Positions 47,138 to 57,524 are shown, counted from the first letter of the stretch. The stretch is 64,000 nucleotides of DNA from RI-153 sp963721725 (GCA_963721725.1 CAVRLX010000003.1:124001-188000); one strand, 5' to 3'. Notes: generated from the letters alone by a model not told the origin. Translations and numbers: made by a program.

Positions 47138-48769
47138 TTACGGTTGTGCGATCCAGACGTCTTCGTAGGTGAGGCCAAAGGTGGCATCATAGCGCAGATC
47201 GTTGACCTCGGCGCGGGCTGCGGTCAGATACCAGTCGGTGGCAAAGGGGATCACGACAGCCTCTTCGAGCAGATAGCGCTGGATGTCTTTGACGATCTCC
47301 AGCCGGGCCACGGGATCCATCTCGGTTTCGGCGGCGATGAGCATCTCGTCCAGATCCGGATCGCAGAAAAGTTCTTTCCAGCCGGGGCATTTGAAGAGCA
47401 GCGAGAGGATCACCGGCTCGTTCCAGGTCCAGCGCATCACATCAAAGTCGAATTCGCCTTTGGGCATCTCGGCAGACATGGTGCCAAAATCGGTGAGTTG
47501 CACGGCGATTTCGACGCCAATGTCGGCCAAGTTAGCCTGGATGATCTCGCACTCGCGCTTCTTGATCTCGAAGGGATAGGTCCAGCAGGTCCACGAGGCG
47601 GGGGTTCCATCTTCAATGCCTTCCACGCCGTCGGCCTCGCGCATGCCGTCGCCGTCCATATCGCGCCAGCCCAGTTCTTCCAGCATGGCGGCGGCGGCAT
47701 CGGGATCATAGTGCATGCCCAGTTCTTCGCCAATCGCCGCATCATAGCCGGGGTTGCCCGTGGGATAGGGGTTATAGTTGGTGGTGGCATAGCCGCCATA
47801 CGCGCCGAGCAAGATCGCCTCTTTGTCAATGGCAATGCCAAAAGCACGGCGAAATTCCGGGTTATCAAAGGGGGCGCGGGTGTAGTTAAACTCGACAAAG
47901 TTGAAGCTGGGCGTATCTTCGGCGATGATCACCTTGTAGTCGGGGTTGTCGGTGAACTGCGGAACCGATTCACGCGATAGCCCCAAGATGTTGATCTCGT
48001 CGGTCTCCAGGGCGGCGATGCGTGTGCCCGTCTCCGGGATATTGAGGAAGATAATGCCATCCACATAAGGCGCGCCTTGGTTGGTGCGATCTTCGCGCAC
48101 GTTTACATAGTCGGGGTTACGGACGAAGCGAATCTCGGAGCCGGGCGTCCAACTTTCAAACATAAAGGGGCCACTGCCCACCGGGCTGCGCCCAAATTCG
48201 TCGCCCTTTTCGGTTACCGCCGTGGGCGAGAGAATCCCAAAATAGGAGGTAGAAGCCGAGAAGAAGAAGGGCGGGTACGGCTCGGAAAAGACCAATTCCA
48301 CGGTGTAGTCGTCCAGCGCGGTGACGGATTCCAGTGGGCCGGCCTGGCTTTTGGCCGGGGCAGCCGTGGTGGGATCGAGCATACGGTTAAAGGTAAATTC
48401 AACCGCGGCGGCATCCACCGGCGTGCCATCGTGGAAGGTGCGCCCCTCGCGTATCTTGATGGTGATTACCTTGCCATCTTCGCTAGTTTCCCAGCTTTCG
48501 GCCAGCAAGCCTTTGGGCAGCCCATCCGTGCCGATGTAAAAGAGTTCGTCGTAAATCCAGGTCATCATCGACGAAGCCGTCGCCATAATCGTGGCGTGGG
48601 GATCCAGCGTGTCGGGATCTTCGATGTTGGCAACTTTGATCCAGCCGCCCTCTTTGCTATCAGGGTCAGTCATAGTCGATCCCCCCGGCGCGGGTGCAGG
48701 GACGGTACACGCGCTCAACAAAAGCAGGAACAAGAAGAGGAGAGAGATACGGTGTAATGCGGGCTTCAT
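47138..48769 (-). CDS. ABC transporter substrate-binding lipoprotein, family 5 (peptide/nickel type)
   Basis: 543 residues. The signal peptide has lipobox LLSAC, so it is anchored outside the membrane. The family is shown by DPDTLDPHATIMATASS, ESWETSEDGKVITIKIREG, DAAAVEFTFNRMLDP, SPVGSGPFMFESW and RRAFGIAIDKEAILLG. These proteins capture oligopeptides or metals for the DppB/DppC pair. A DMDGDGMREADG stretch (about residues 370-382) resembles a calcium-binding loop. It lies 78 bases downstream of the serine hydrolase gene and upstream of the permeases on the same strand. Confidence 0.95.
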   Translation of the reverse strand: MKPALHRISLLFLFLLLLSACTVPAPAPGGSTMTDPDSKEGGWIKVANIEDPDTLDPHATIMATASSMMTWIYDELFYIGTDGLPKGLLAESWETSEDGKVITIKIREGRTFHDGTPVDAAAVEFTFNRMLDPTTAAPAKSQAGPLESVTALDDYTVELVFSEPYPPFFFSASTSYFGILSPTAVTEKGDEFGRSPVGSGPFMFESWTPGSEIRFVRNPDYVNVREDRTNQGAPYVDGIIFLNIPETGTRIAALETDEINILGLSRESVPQFTDNPDYKVIIAEDTPSFNFVEFNYTRAPFDNPEFRRAFGIAIDKEAILLGAYGGYATTNYNPYPTGNPGYDAAIGEELGMHYDPDAAAAMLEELGWRDMDGDGMREADGVEGIEDGTPASWTCWTYPFEIKKRECEIIQANLADIGVEIAVQLTDFGTMSAEMPKGEFDFDVMRWTWNEPVILSLLFKCPGWKELFCDPDLDEMLIAAETEMDPVARLEIVKDIQRYLLEEAVVIPFATDWYLTAARAEVNDLRYDATFGLTYEDVWIAQP

Positions 48770-48847
48770 TGGAAATCTCCTTTGACAATGGAATGAATAA
48801 AAAGTAAATCGAGTGAATAACCCGATTTACAAACAAACATGTGGGTC

Positions 48848-50245
48848 TCACCACGCCGCCACAGGCAAACTATACCCGGCCCCCATTTTGATCCGGCGGA
48901 CAGTGCCGTTTTCCTCAAACTCGAAAGTCGCCAGTTCGCCATCTGCCGCAAAATTATTGGTGGCTTCCATGCGGAAGGTATGCTCGGAGACTGGTTTGAG
49001 TGTGCTCATGGCCGCTTTGGGATCGGGCAACGACGGGTCAATGGCAACCAGTTTGCCGTCTAACAGCAAAATTTGCGTGTCGCCCCAGGCGTTGCGATAT
49101 TTGCCGGTATAGCGGGCCAATTCTTGCGTACTTGGCCCCGCTTCGGATCGGGCCGCTTTGGCCGCCGCCTGCACCAATGGCGGCACAATCCAATCAAATG
49201 CCTTCATCATATATTGGAGCGGGTTGCCGTCGTCGGCGTTGGTCAACACGATTACGCCGACTTTGTCTGCCGGGCAGACTTGCAGATCCGTGCGATAGCC
49301 GCGCAGCGCGCCGCCGTGGCCCACCAGTGTGCGTCCACCATAGCGCCAGACGTAAAAGCCCAGCCCGCGCCCGGCATTCCAATCCTCGTTGAGCCAATGC
49401 ACCCGGTGCATCTCGCGCAGGGTGCTGCCGCGCAGAATTTGCGCATCATCGGCTGGCCCATCCCGGAATTGGAGCATGGCGAAGCGGGCTAAATCTTCAA
49501 CGTTGGAGGCCAGATTGGCCGCCGGAGTAATACTTTTACAGTCGGTGAACGGGGCAATTTCGCGCTCGGTGTTGGGCAAGCGGCGACTATAGCCCGTTGC
49601 CAGCCGCGGATGATCCAGGTCGATGGTGTCGATAAAGGTGTTGTCCATACCCAGCGGGCGCAGAATTTTCTCCTCAACATACTCCGTGTAGGGCTGACCA
49701 GAAACTGCTTCGACAATTTCACCGGCCAGGGTGAGCGCCAGATTGGAATACTTCCATTTCATCTCGCGAGGCAGCGCGGTTTCCTGTTCGGCCAGTTTGG
49801 TGCGCATTTCTGCCTGTTCGGGGAAGCGCTGATCGATCCAATAGGGGAAATCGGCCTCACGCGGCAGGCCGCTGGTGTGGGTGAGCAGATGGCGAATCGT
49901 GATCGCGGGGCTGTGATCGTGTTTGTCTTGCACGGCGAACCAGGGCAGATGGCGGGACACCGGGTCATCCAGTTGGAGTTTGCCGGCATCGCGCAGTTGC
50001 ATTACCGCCACGCTGGTAAACAGTTTGGTAATCGAGGCGCAGCGGTAAATCGTCTCTGGGGTCGCCTCGCGTCCGTCTGCCACATCGGCATAGCCAAAGC
50101 CGCGCGCCCACACAATTTCTTGATCATAGACGATGCCTACGGAGAGGCCAGGCTGCTCGGCGTGGGCCATCTGGGCCGCTGTCCACGCCGAAAAAAGATC
50201 AATGCCTGCCATGACTTTGGCGTCGTTGAGAAGTTGCGATGCCAT
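48848..50245 (-). CDS. Beta-lactamase-fold serine hydrolase (D-aminopeptidase/esterase type)
   Basis: 465 residues, intact. The active site is CASITKLFTS (SxxK), WKYSNLALTL (YSN), and LVGHGGALRGY (HGG, replacing KTG). A C-terminal lipocalin-like beta domain (ELARYTGKYRNAWGDTQILL) is typical of D-aminopeptidase DmpB/Pab87 relatives. The nearest start is ATG 50245, though GTG 50251 is possible; no signal peptide is seen. Its position before a peptide importer suggests it acts on imported peptides or amides. Substrate unproven. Confidence 0.92.
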   Translation of the reverse strand: MASQLLNDAKVMAGIDLFSAWTAAQMAHAEQPGLSVGIVYDQEIVWARGFGYADVADGREATPETIYRCASITKLFTSVAVMQLRDAGKLQLDDPVSRHLPWFAVQDKHDHSPAITIRHLLTHTSGLPREADFPYWIDQRFPEQAEMRTKLAEQETALPREMKWKYSNLALTLAGEIVEAVSGQPYTEYVEEKILRPLGMDNTFIDTIDLDHPRLATGYSRRLPNTEREIAPFTDCKSITPAANLASNVEDLARFAMLQFRDGPADDAQILRGSTLREMHRVHWLNEDWNAGRGLGFYVWRYGGRTLVGHGGALRGYRTDLQVCPADKVGVIVLTNADDGNPLQYMMKAFDWIVPPLVQAAAKAARSEAGPSTQELARYTGKYRNAWGDTQILLLDGKLVAIDPSLPDPKAAMSTLKPVSEHTFRMEATNNFAADGELATFEFEENGTVRRIKMGAGYSLPVAAW

Positions 50246-50695
50246 AAACACCTTTCTTTGGGGTAAGTGTAGTGCGTTGGGCTGTGATAGGGGTAACGAG
50301 AGTCAAGATCTTTGCGTCGACTGACCCTGTGTCGCAGCCGCAACCTGAAACAGGAGAAAATGGACAACTGTGTGCAATCCGGCCAGAAGGGATAAGGGGA
50401 ACGATCAACACAGAGCAAACAAAATGGCCGGATTCAGACAACGATTCAAAGTATACTAACTCCGGGCTAGGTCGTCAAACAGTGTTGCCGTTCCGGGTGT
50501 AATTCAGAATGGGGGACTCGCCGCAAAGTGCCGGGACTTCTGCTGCCCCAGCGTGCATACCACCCTCCTCTTCCCTAGCTTGCCTGTGGAGAAAATAACC
50601 CGCCCGAGCAGAACACCCGTTTCTGCACTGCTTCGGCGCGTGGTGTATAATCGGTGACAGATGACCGATCCCATGAGAGTGGATAGACAGAGACC
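50246..50695. other. Gene-free divergent intergenic region
   Basis: 450 bases. AATCCGGCCA (50376-50385) is repeated inverted at 50425-50434. TATAAT at 50646-50651 lies 45 bases before the SNF2 helicase start; its -35 is weak. No gene is supported. Confidence 0.55.
50646..50651 (+). promoter_or_regulatory. Candidate -10 box for helicase gene
   Basis: A perfect TATAAT preceded by TGG-TG, 45 bases upstream of ATG 50696. No clear -35 box. Confidence 0.35.
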
Positions 50696-52655
50696 ATGAC
50701 GCAAGAACGCTTTGAATGGCTGGAAATTCCTGAAGAGCCGAGCCGCAAAAAGAAAAAAGAGAGTGCGCCCGAAGCGGTGATGGGCAAGCGCTGTCCCCAA
50801 TGTGGCTGGCTGGACGAAGAGACGGCGACGGTCTGTTTTCGCTGTGGTCACCGCTACAACGTGGACACAGGACTGGCGGCGCGCATTGAAGGGCTGGGCG
50901 TGTCGCTGCCGCCGCGCCTGATTGAGACTCGCCAGAGTTTAGAGAATTTCTTCCGCATCTATGGCCGGGTACACCCGCCGGGACCGCTGGAACATTACCA
51001 ATTGCGCCTGCAAGCCGAACAGTTGCGCCTGAGCCGCGGCTTTGATCAGCTGATCTGTCTCGAAGATATTTCCGTCGAACATTATGAACATCAACTAGAA
51101 ACGGCATTCGCGCGCCCTGCGCGACATGCGCGGGCGGGCGCTGCTGGCCGATGAAGTGGGGCTGGGCAAGACGATTGAAGCGGGTATCGTCATGAAGGAA
51201 CTCATTGAGCGCGGGCTGGTACAGACCGTGCTGGTGTTGACGCCGGCTTCGCTCACCGAGCAATGGCGCGAGGAGCTTTCGGCCAAGTTTGGCGAAGAAT
51301 TTTCGGTGGTGGACAGCGTGGCGCAGTGGCAAGAAGTGGCCGAAGCTGAACGCGGTCGTTGGATCGTCAGCCTGGATCGGGCCAAACTTGACCATCACAG
51401 TGCACGCGTGCTGGAACGTGAATATGATCTGCTCATTGTGGACGAGGCGCACAAGCTCAAAAACCGCAACACCCTGGCCTGGAAATTTGTCAACCAGATC
51501 CGCAAACGCTATGTGTTGATGCTCACGGCTACGCCCATCCAAAACGATTTGATGGAACTTTACAGCTTGATCACCATCCTTTCGCCGGGGCAGTTGGGAA
51601 CCGTGCGCGGTTTTCGCCGCCACTTTTTGCAGAACGCCGACAAGCGCCAGCCCAAAAATTCAAGCTCGCTGCGTCGCTTGTTGGGCGATGTCATGATCCG
51701 CAATCGGCGCAGCAGCGTAGATGTTACTTTCCCCAAGCGCCGCGCCGCCATCTATCACCTCACCCTCTCTGAAGTTGAATGGCAGCTTTATGCCAACGTC
51801 ACCGATTACATCCGCCGCCGTTTTCGCGATGTGGAGAGCAACAAACATCTGCGTCTGACGTTGGTCACCCTGCAAAAAGAGCTATGTAGCAGCCCGCAGG
51901 CCGTGGCCTCCACGCTGCGCAAAATGGTGGCGGATCGCAACCACGGTGACGACGTGCGCCAAGAATTGTTGGGCTTTTTGGATCTGGCTGACTCCATCCC
52001 GGTGGGGCGCAAATTAGAGGCAGTGCGCGAAATTTTGGCGCGTTTCCCCGGCAAGTTTTTGATTTTCACTGAATATCGCGCAACGTTAGAGACAATTGTG
52101 CGGCAGTTGGGTGAATGGGGAATTGTGGCCCAGGGCTTCCACGGTGGTCTGGACATTCGACAAAAAGAGGCGGCGGTGCAACGCTTCAAAGATGACGAAA
52201 AGAGTGGCGGTGCGCGCGTATTGGTAAGCACCGAAAGCGGGGCAGAAGGGCGCAATCTCCAGTTTTGCCACCAGTTGATCAACTACGATCTGCCGTGGAA
52301 TCCCATGCGCGTTGAACAGCGGATTGGGCGGCTGCACCGCTTGGGCCAAGACAAAGATGTGGCGATCTTCAACCTCTCGTGCCACGAGACAATTGAAGCG
52401 CACATTATTGACCTGTTGGCGCGCAAGATCCGCATGTTCGAGATTGTTATCGGCGAGCTAGATCTGATCTTGGGCAACCTGGAAGGGGCAAAGTCGTTTG
52501 AGGATCTGCTGCGCCAAGCCTGGGAATCCAGCGAAAGCGAGCGCGATCTGCAAGAACGCATGGAGACCGTGGGCGAAGTGATGGTGCAGGCCCGCCGTCG
52601 CTATGAGCAGATCCGCCAGAACAACGCCTATTTGGATACGGTCTTTGAGGCGTAA
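50696..52655 (+). CDS. SNF2/RapA-like helicase with N-terminal zinc ribbon, one frameshift near 51105
   Basis: About 653 residues when joined. The N-terminus holds a zinc ribbon, RCPQCGWLDEETATVCFRCG (about 33-52), not common in this family. A one-base gain near 51105 moves the frame just before the helicase core. Motifs: LLADEVGLGKTIEAG (I), DLLIVDEAHKLKN (II, DEAH), LMLTATPIQN (III), FLIFTEYRATLE (IV), LVSTESGAEGRNLQ (V) and QRIGRLHRLGQ (VI). SNF2 proteins translocate on double-stranded DNA and remodel protein-DNA complexes. The length lacks the extra RapA domains. A one-gene transcript is likely. Confidence 0.9.
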
Positions 52656-52761
52656 TCAATGTTATGAAGATAAGTCCTTTGGAACGAGATTCTGAGCCTA
52701 GCCGATTGAGAGATTAGCGGGTTTCCCTTCATGACATTGGGTAACAAACGAACAAAGTATC

Positions 52762-52843
52762 TATACAGGTCTAGGGTGCGACGTACTCGCCACACACGCG
52801 TTTTACACCCAATCACTCTTGGCGAGTGCGTCGCACCTGTATA
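52762..52843. repeat. Inverted-repeat element (copy 2 of the GGTGCGACG family)
   Basis: Outer TATACAGGT (52762-52770) and ACCTGTATA (52835-52843) pair exactly. The inner core GGTGCGACGTACTCGCCA (52775-52792) pairs with 52820-52837 with one mismatch. The core is shared with 31525-31594. Confidence 0.82.
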
Positions 52844-52876
52844 ATTAGTCAATTATCATTTTCAGAAGGAATTTGC

Positions 52877-54076
52877 ATGACCATCTACGCAGAGATTCAA
52901 CGAGATGCCGAGGAACTCTATCCGCAATTGGTGGCATGGCGCCGCGATTTTCACCGCCACCCGGAGTTGGGCTTTCAAGAGATTCGCACCGCTGGGATTG
53001 TGGCTGAACATCTCCACAGCCTGGGGCTGGAGACCAGCACCGGCGTGGGCAAGACCGGCGTGGTAGCCATCGTCGAAGGCGAGGCCCTGCCGGAGGATGC
53101 GCCCACGGTGATGTTGCGCTTTGATATGGACGCGCTGCCTGTGGCCGAAGAAACCGGGCTGCCCTTCGCCTCGCAGACGCCAGGGGTGATGCACGCCTGT
53201 GGACACGACGGCCACACGGCGATTGGCATGGGCGTGGCCCATGTGCTGAGCCAGCACCGCAAGTCCCTACGTGGCCGTGTGAAATTGGTCTTTCAGCCCG
53301 CCGAAGAGGGACTGGGCGGGGCCAAAGCCATGATCGAGGACGGTGTGCTGGCCGACCCAGTGCCGACGGCGGCCTATGGGCTGCATGTGTGGAGCCGCTT
53401 GCCGCTCAACCAAGTGGTGGTGCAGTCGGGGCCGCTGTGGGCCAACGCCGACATGTTCAGCTTGATCGTGCGCGGCCAGGGCGGGCACGGCGCGGTTCCC
53501 CAAGAAACTGTAGACGCGACCTTGGTGGCCGCCCAGATTTTGGTGGCGTGGCAGTCGATTGTGGCGCGCAACGTCAACCCACAGGAAACAGCCGTGATCT
53601 CCGTGGGCAAATTCCAGAGTGGCAACGCCAGCAACATTATCTCGGATCGGGCTGAACTGACCGGGACGATTCGCTCGTTTACGGCAGAAGTTCAAGCGCT
53701 CTTGCTCAAACGGCTGGAAGCGCTGGCGGTTTCGATTGCCGAGGGCTTTGGCGCGTCTGCCCATTTTGACTATGTTTATGGGTGTCCGGTGACGCAAAAT
53801 TCCGAGGCAGGCGCGGCGCTGATGAACGAGGTCGCCACCGCCGTGGCCGGGGCAGAGAATGTGATCCAAATTGCGCCGATGATGGTGGGCGAGGATATGT
53901 CGGAATTTCTCAACCGTGCCCCTGGCTGTTTTGTATTGCTGGGCGCATCCGACCCGGCGGGGCAGATGCACAGCCCCCATCACAGCCCCACCTTTGATTT
54001 TGACGAGCGCACCTTGCCCGTGGGGGTGGCGCTCTTGGCGGGCGCAGCGTTGGCCCATTTGGAAAAATCGGCGTGA
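52877..54076 (+). CDS. M20D-family metallopeptidase/amidohydrolase
   Basis: 399 residues from ATG 52877, with AAGGA upstream. The metal-binding and catalytic motifs are intact: WRRDFHRHPELGFQE, MHACGHDGHT, FQPAEEGLGGA and GLHVWS, plus the dimerisation insert GQGGHGAVP. M20D enzymes (hippurate hydrolase, N-acyl-amino-acid amidohydrolase) release amino acids from N-acyl or peptide conjugates. It is 51 bases ahead of the proline dehydrogenase gene, which suggests joint peptide/proline use. Confidence 0.95.
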   Translation: MTIYAEIQRDAEELYPQLVAWRRDFHRHPELGFQEIRTAGIVAEHLHSLGLETSTGVGKTGVVAIVEGEALPEDAPTVMLRFDMDALPVAEETGLPFASQTPGVMHACGHDGHTAIGMGVAHVLSQHRKSLRGRVKLVFQPAEEGLGGAKAMIEDGVLADPVPTAAYGLHVWSRLPLNQVVVQSGPLWANADMFSLIVRGQGGHGAVPQETVDATLVAAQILVAWQSIVARNVNPQETAVISVGKFQSGNASNIISDRAELTGTIRSFTAEVQALLLKRLEALAVSIAEGFGASAHFDYVYGCPVTQNSEAGAALMNEVATAVAGAENVIQIAPMMVGEDMSEFLNRAPGCFVLLGASDPAGQMHSPHHSPTFDFDERTLPVGVALLAGAALAHLEKSA

Positions 54077-54127
54077 TTGTGTGTTTAGATTGTGATTGGC
54101 TACTTGTGATTGGCGGAGGTGAACCCA

Positions 54128-55084
54128 ATGATGCGTTCGCTCTTGATCTACTTTTCCCAGGCCCGTTGGACACAAAAACTGGTCACTGAAATGCCGTTGG
54201 CGCGGCGTGTGGCAAAGCGCTTTGTGGCCGGCGAAACGCTGGATGACGCCATCGCCGTGGTGCGCGATCTCAACCGCGCTGGTCTGTTGGTGACGCTGGA
54301 TCAACTGGGCGAACACACCACCAGTTTGGAGGAAGCCACAGGTGCCACCGAGGCGGTGATTCGTTCGCTTGATGCCATTGCGACGGCGGCGGTGCGGGCG
54401 AATGTCTCGCTCAAACTGAGTCAGTTGGGCTTTGTGGTGAATCGAGAAGCCTGTGCCGACAACCTACGGCAGATTTTGGCACACGCCCAGCAGCGCCAAA
54501 ATTTTATTCGCATCGACATGGAAGAGTCGGGCATGGTAGAGGGGACGTTGGAACTCTATCGCCGGATGCGCCAAGAGGGTTTTGAGAATCTGGGTGTGGT
54601 GATTCAATCCTATCTACAGCGCAGTGCACACGATGTGGCCGATCTGCTGGCGTGGGGAGCGCGCATCCGCCTCGTAAAAGGAGCCTATCTGGAACCGCCA
54701 GAGATCGCCTTCCCCGACAAGGCCGACGTTGACGAAAACTATGATAAACTTGCCCGCCTTCTTATGGACGCCGCCCGCCAAGATCTGCTGTTGGTGCAAG
54801 GCAAAGAGGGACGTTTTCCACCGCTGGCGGCGATTGCCACCCACGACGAAGCGCGCATTGAGGCTGTCCAGAGCTTGGTGCGCCAGTGGGGAATGGATGC
54901 CCATCGCATTGAGTTTCAAATGCTCTATGGGATTCGTCAAGATTTACAAACACGCTTGGTAACCGAGGGTTTCCCTGTGCGCGTTTATGTGCCTTATGGT
55001 GGGCAGTGGTATCCTTATTTTATGCGCCGCCTGGCCGAACGTCCCGCTAATCTCTGGTTCTTTCTTTCCAACCTGTTTCGCTAG
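54128..55084 (+). CDS. Proline dehydrogenase
   Basis: 318 residues from ATG 54128 with GGAGGTGA as ribosome site. The FAD-binding barrel signatures are LKLSQLGF, FIRIDMEESG, VVIQSYLQRSA, RLVKGAYLEPPE and EFQMLYGIRQ. It oxidises proline to pyrroline-5-carboxylate and feeds electrons to quinone. It is the monofunctional form; the P5C dehydrogenase gene is not in the window. It follows the M20 peptidase gene. Confidence 0.95.
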   Translation: MMRSLLIYFSQARWTQKLVTEMPLARRVAKRFVAGETLDDAIAVVRDLNRAGLLVTLDQLGEHTTSLEEATGATEAVIRSLDAIATAAVRANVSLKLSQLGFVVNREACADNLRQILAHAQQRQNFIRIDMEESGMVEGTLELYRRMRQEGFENLGVVIQSYLQRSAHDVADLLAWGARIRLVKGAYLEPPEIAFPDKADVDENYDKLARLLMDAARQDLLLVQGKEGRFPPLAAIATHDEARIEAVQSLVRQWGMDAHRIEFQMLYGIRQDLQTRLVTEGFPVRVYVPYGGQWYPYFMRRLAERPANLWFFLSNLFR

Positions 55085-55099
55085 GCGCTTCAAGATCAC

Positions 55100-55152
55100 A
55101 AAGAAGGTACAGGTGAGTTGCGTAGTTTTACGCTAGCCCCTTCTTTTTTTAT
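55100..55152 (+). terminator. Probable terminator after proline dehydrogenase
   Basis: AAGAAGG near 55099 and CCTTCTT near 55139 can pair, with an inner GCGTA/TACGC hairpin, followed by TTTTTTT. Stem is weak and long-looped. Confidence 0.55.
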
Positions 55153-55262
55153 ACCTTACAGTAGGAGGGGAGTACTAGAAATCTACTTCTCTTTTGTATG
55201 TAAAATCGTGTCACATCGCCGAACTTCACCACCGCTGCGACAGAGACGGACCAGAAAACGTG

Positions 55263-57383
55263 ATGAACAGTAAATCTGGAAAACCGACCATTCGATTGTT
55301 GCTCATTGAAGACAACAGGGCCGATGCTCTGTTGCTGCGCGAACTTCTGGCTGAGGTTGAGCATACAAAATTTGAGATGAGCCATGTGCAGCGCTTTATT
55401 CAAGCCACGGAGATGTTGTCTAGCATCAATTTTGACCTGATCTTGCTCGATCTTTCGCTGCCGGATAGCCAGGGGCTGAATACGCTCATCCGTCTGCATC
55501 AGTACACACCCGACATCCCTATTGTGGTGTTGACAGGTCTGAACGACGAAGAGAGTGCCATTCATGCCCTGCGCGAAGGGGCACAAGATTATCTGGTCAA
55601 GGGACACATTGACGGTCAATTGTTGGGCCGCTCGGTGCGCTATGCGATTGAGCGCCATCAGTCTTTTGAGGCCCTCCGCGAAAGCCAGGAACGGTACGCT
55701 TTGGCAGCGCGGGCTGCCAATGATGGTCTGTGGGACTGGAATCTGCGCACCAATGAAATCTACTATTCGCCGCGCTGGTGTCTCATGTTGGGTTACCCAG
55801 AAGAGGATATCGGCAACGATCCCGAAGAGTGGTTTGGGCGCATCCACCCCAACGATGTAGAGTCCACCCGGATGGCAATCGAGACTCACCGCGAACGGCG
55901 CACCGATCACTTCGAGCATGAATATCGGATTCGCCACCGCAACGGTAACTATTTCTGGATGCTAAGCCGGGGCATGGTGCTCTATGACGAGATGGGCAAC
56001 CCCTATCGCATGGCTGGTTCGCAATCTGACATCACGGCACGCAAACGCACCGAAGAGCAACTCCTGTATGATGCTCTGCATGATCCGCTGACTCAATTAC
56101 CCAACCGGATGCTCTTTCAACATCGGCTGGAAGAGGCGTTGGTTGCCTCGCGCGGTGAAGATGGCGTGCTCTTTGCCGTGCTCTTTTTGGATCTTGATCG
56201 CTTTAAGACCATTAACGACAGCCTGGGCCACCTTGTTGGCGACAAATTGCTGACCGCCATTGCCAAACGGCTGGAGCAATGTGTGCGCCCGCAAGATACC
56301 ATCGCGCGGCTGGGGGGCGACGAATTCGCCGTTCTGCTCCACGACATTAGCTCTGCCAGCGAAGCCAGCATCGTGGCCCGGCGCATCCATCAATCCATGG
56401 AGCGCCCCTTTCTGATCCACGGCCATGAAGTGTTCACTACAGGCAGCATTGGGATCGCCCTGAGCAATGTAGACTATGTGCGCATAGAGGAGATTATACA
56501 CGACGCGGACACGGCCATGTATCGGGCCAAAGCGGCTGGCAGCGGACAATCTCGACTCTTTGACGCAGCCATGCATGTGAATGCCATGGCGCTCTGGCAG
56601 CTAGAGACAGATCTGCGCCGGGCTGTGGAGCGCGAAGAGTTTCGCATCTATTACCAGCCGATTATTTCTCTAAAAAGCGGGCGCGTGGCTGGGTTCGAGG
56701 CCCTGGTGCGCTGGAATCACCCAGAGCGGGGATTGCTCTATCCGGCAGATTTCCTTGCGCTGGCCGAGGAGACGGGGCTGCTCAACACGATTGATCGCTG
56801 GATCATCCGCCAGGGGGCCAAGCAACTTTACCAATGGCAACAACAATATTGTTATCCGCAGCCGCTCTTTCTCAACGTAAACCTTTCGGCCAGCATCCTC
56901 AACCAGAACGATCTTCCCGATTATATCGCCTCTGTACTCCAAGAGACCCAGATTGACCCGCGCACGCTGCGGCTGGAGATCACCGAAGGCGTAGTCTTGA
57001 GCAACATTGCGGGCATCACAAGCACGCTGGCTGCCCTGCAACAGTTGAACGTGCAACTTTGTATTGACGACTTTGGCACAGGTTATTCGTCGCTGAGTTC
57101 GCTCCATTTCTATCCCATCAATACCTTGAAAATCGATAGCTCGTTTATCAGCGCCATGAACGGTGACTCCGGCAATCTGGACATTGTGCGCACGATTATT
57201 ACGCTGGCGCATGATCTGGATCTGGACGTCATCGCCGAGGGCGTGGAGACCCCGCAACAATTCTTCCAACTGCAATCACTCAATTGTGAATTTGCCCAAG
57301 GTACGCTCTTTTCCCAAGCTGTGGACTCTGGGCATAGTCTCTCGCTGCTCACCCAAAACCCTCACTGGACGCTGATCAACTGA
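55263..57383 (+). CDS. REC-PAS-GGDEF-EAL cyclic-di-GMP protein
   Basis: 706 residues from ATG 55263. The receiver domain (about 10-125) has LLLIEDNRADALLL and LILLDLSLPDS with the phosphorylation Asp. A PAS/PAC module follows (about 145-270). The GGDEF domain has LDLDRFKTINDSLGH and RLGGDEFAVLL, an intact active site. The EAL domain has FEALVRWNHPERG, LEITEGVV, CIDDFGTGYSSL and IAEGVETPQQ, also intact. It could both make and break cyclic-di-GMP under control of phosphorylation. No partner kinase is next to it. A nearby ATG at 55194 gives an unlikely longer form. Confidence 0.95.
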   Translation: MNSKSGKPTIRLLLIEDNRADALLLRELLAEVEHTKFEMSHVQRFIQATEMLSSINFDLILLDLSLPDSQGLNTLIRLHQYTPDIPIVVLTGLNDEESAIHALREGAQDYLVKGHIDGQLLGRSVRYAIERHQSFEALRESQERYALAARAANDGLWDWNLRTNEIYYSPRWCLMLGYPEEDIGNDPEEWFGRIHPNDVESTRMAIETHRERRTDHFEHEYRIRHRNGNYFWMLSRGMVLYDEMGNPYRMAGSQSDITARKRTEEQLLYDALHDPLTQLPNRMLFQHRLEEALVASRGEDGVLFAVLFLDLDRFKTINDSLGHLVGDKLLTAIAKRLEQCVRPQDTIARLGGDEFAVLLHDISSASEASIVARRIHQSMERPFLIHGHEVFTTGSIGIALSNVDYVRIEEIIHDADTAMYRAKAAGSGQSRLFDAAMHVNAMALWQLETDLRRAVEREEFRIYYQPIISLKSGRVAGFEALVRWNHPERGLLYPADFLALAEETGLLNTIDRWIIRQGAKQLYQWQQQYCYPQPLFLNVNLSASILNQNDLPDYIASVLQETQIDPRTLRLEITEGVVLSNIAGITSTLAALQQLNVQLCIDDFGTGYSSLSSLHFYPINTLKIDSSFISAMNGDSGNLDIVRTIITLAHDLDLDVIAEGVETPQQFFQLQSLNCEFAQGTLFSQAVDSGHSLSLLTQNPHWTLIN

Positions 57384-57524
57384 GATCGCTAGCGTTTGCA
57401 TGAACGAGTAGCCCTTCATTCGCTGGAAAAACCATCCCCGACGGTATAAAATGCTATAGAGCAGGCAATTTCGTACCCTATTCCTCTTCATCTTTGGCAA
57501 ACAACAATAGCCGGGGAGGTAGTC

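Noticed and set aside
50475..51623. 382-residue minus-strand frame opposite the SNF2 helicase
   Set aside because: The plus strand holds the zinc ribbon and helicase motifs; the antisense frame has no features.
55085..55262. Cyclic-di-GMP riboswitch before the GGDEF-EAL gene
   Set aside because: No GEMM-type conserved core was found in the stretch; only a weak terminator.
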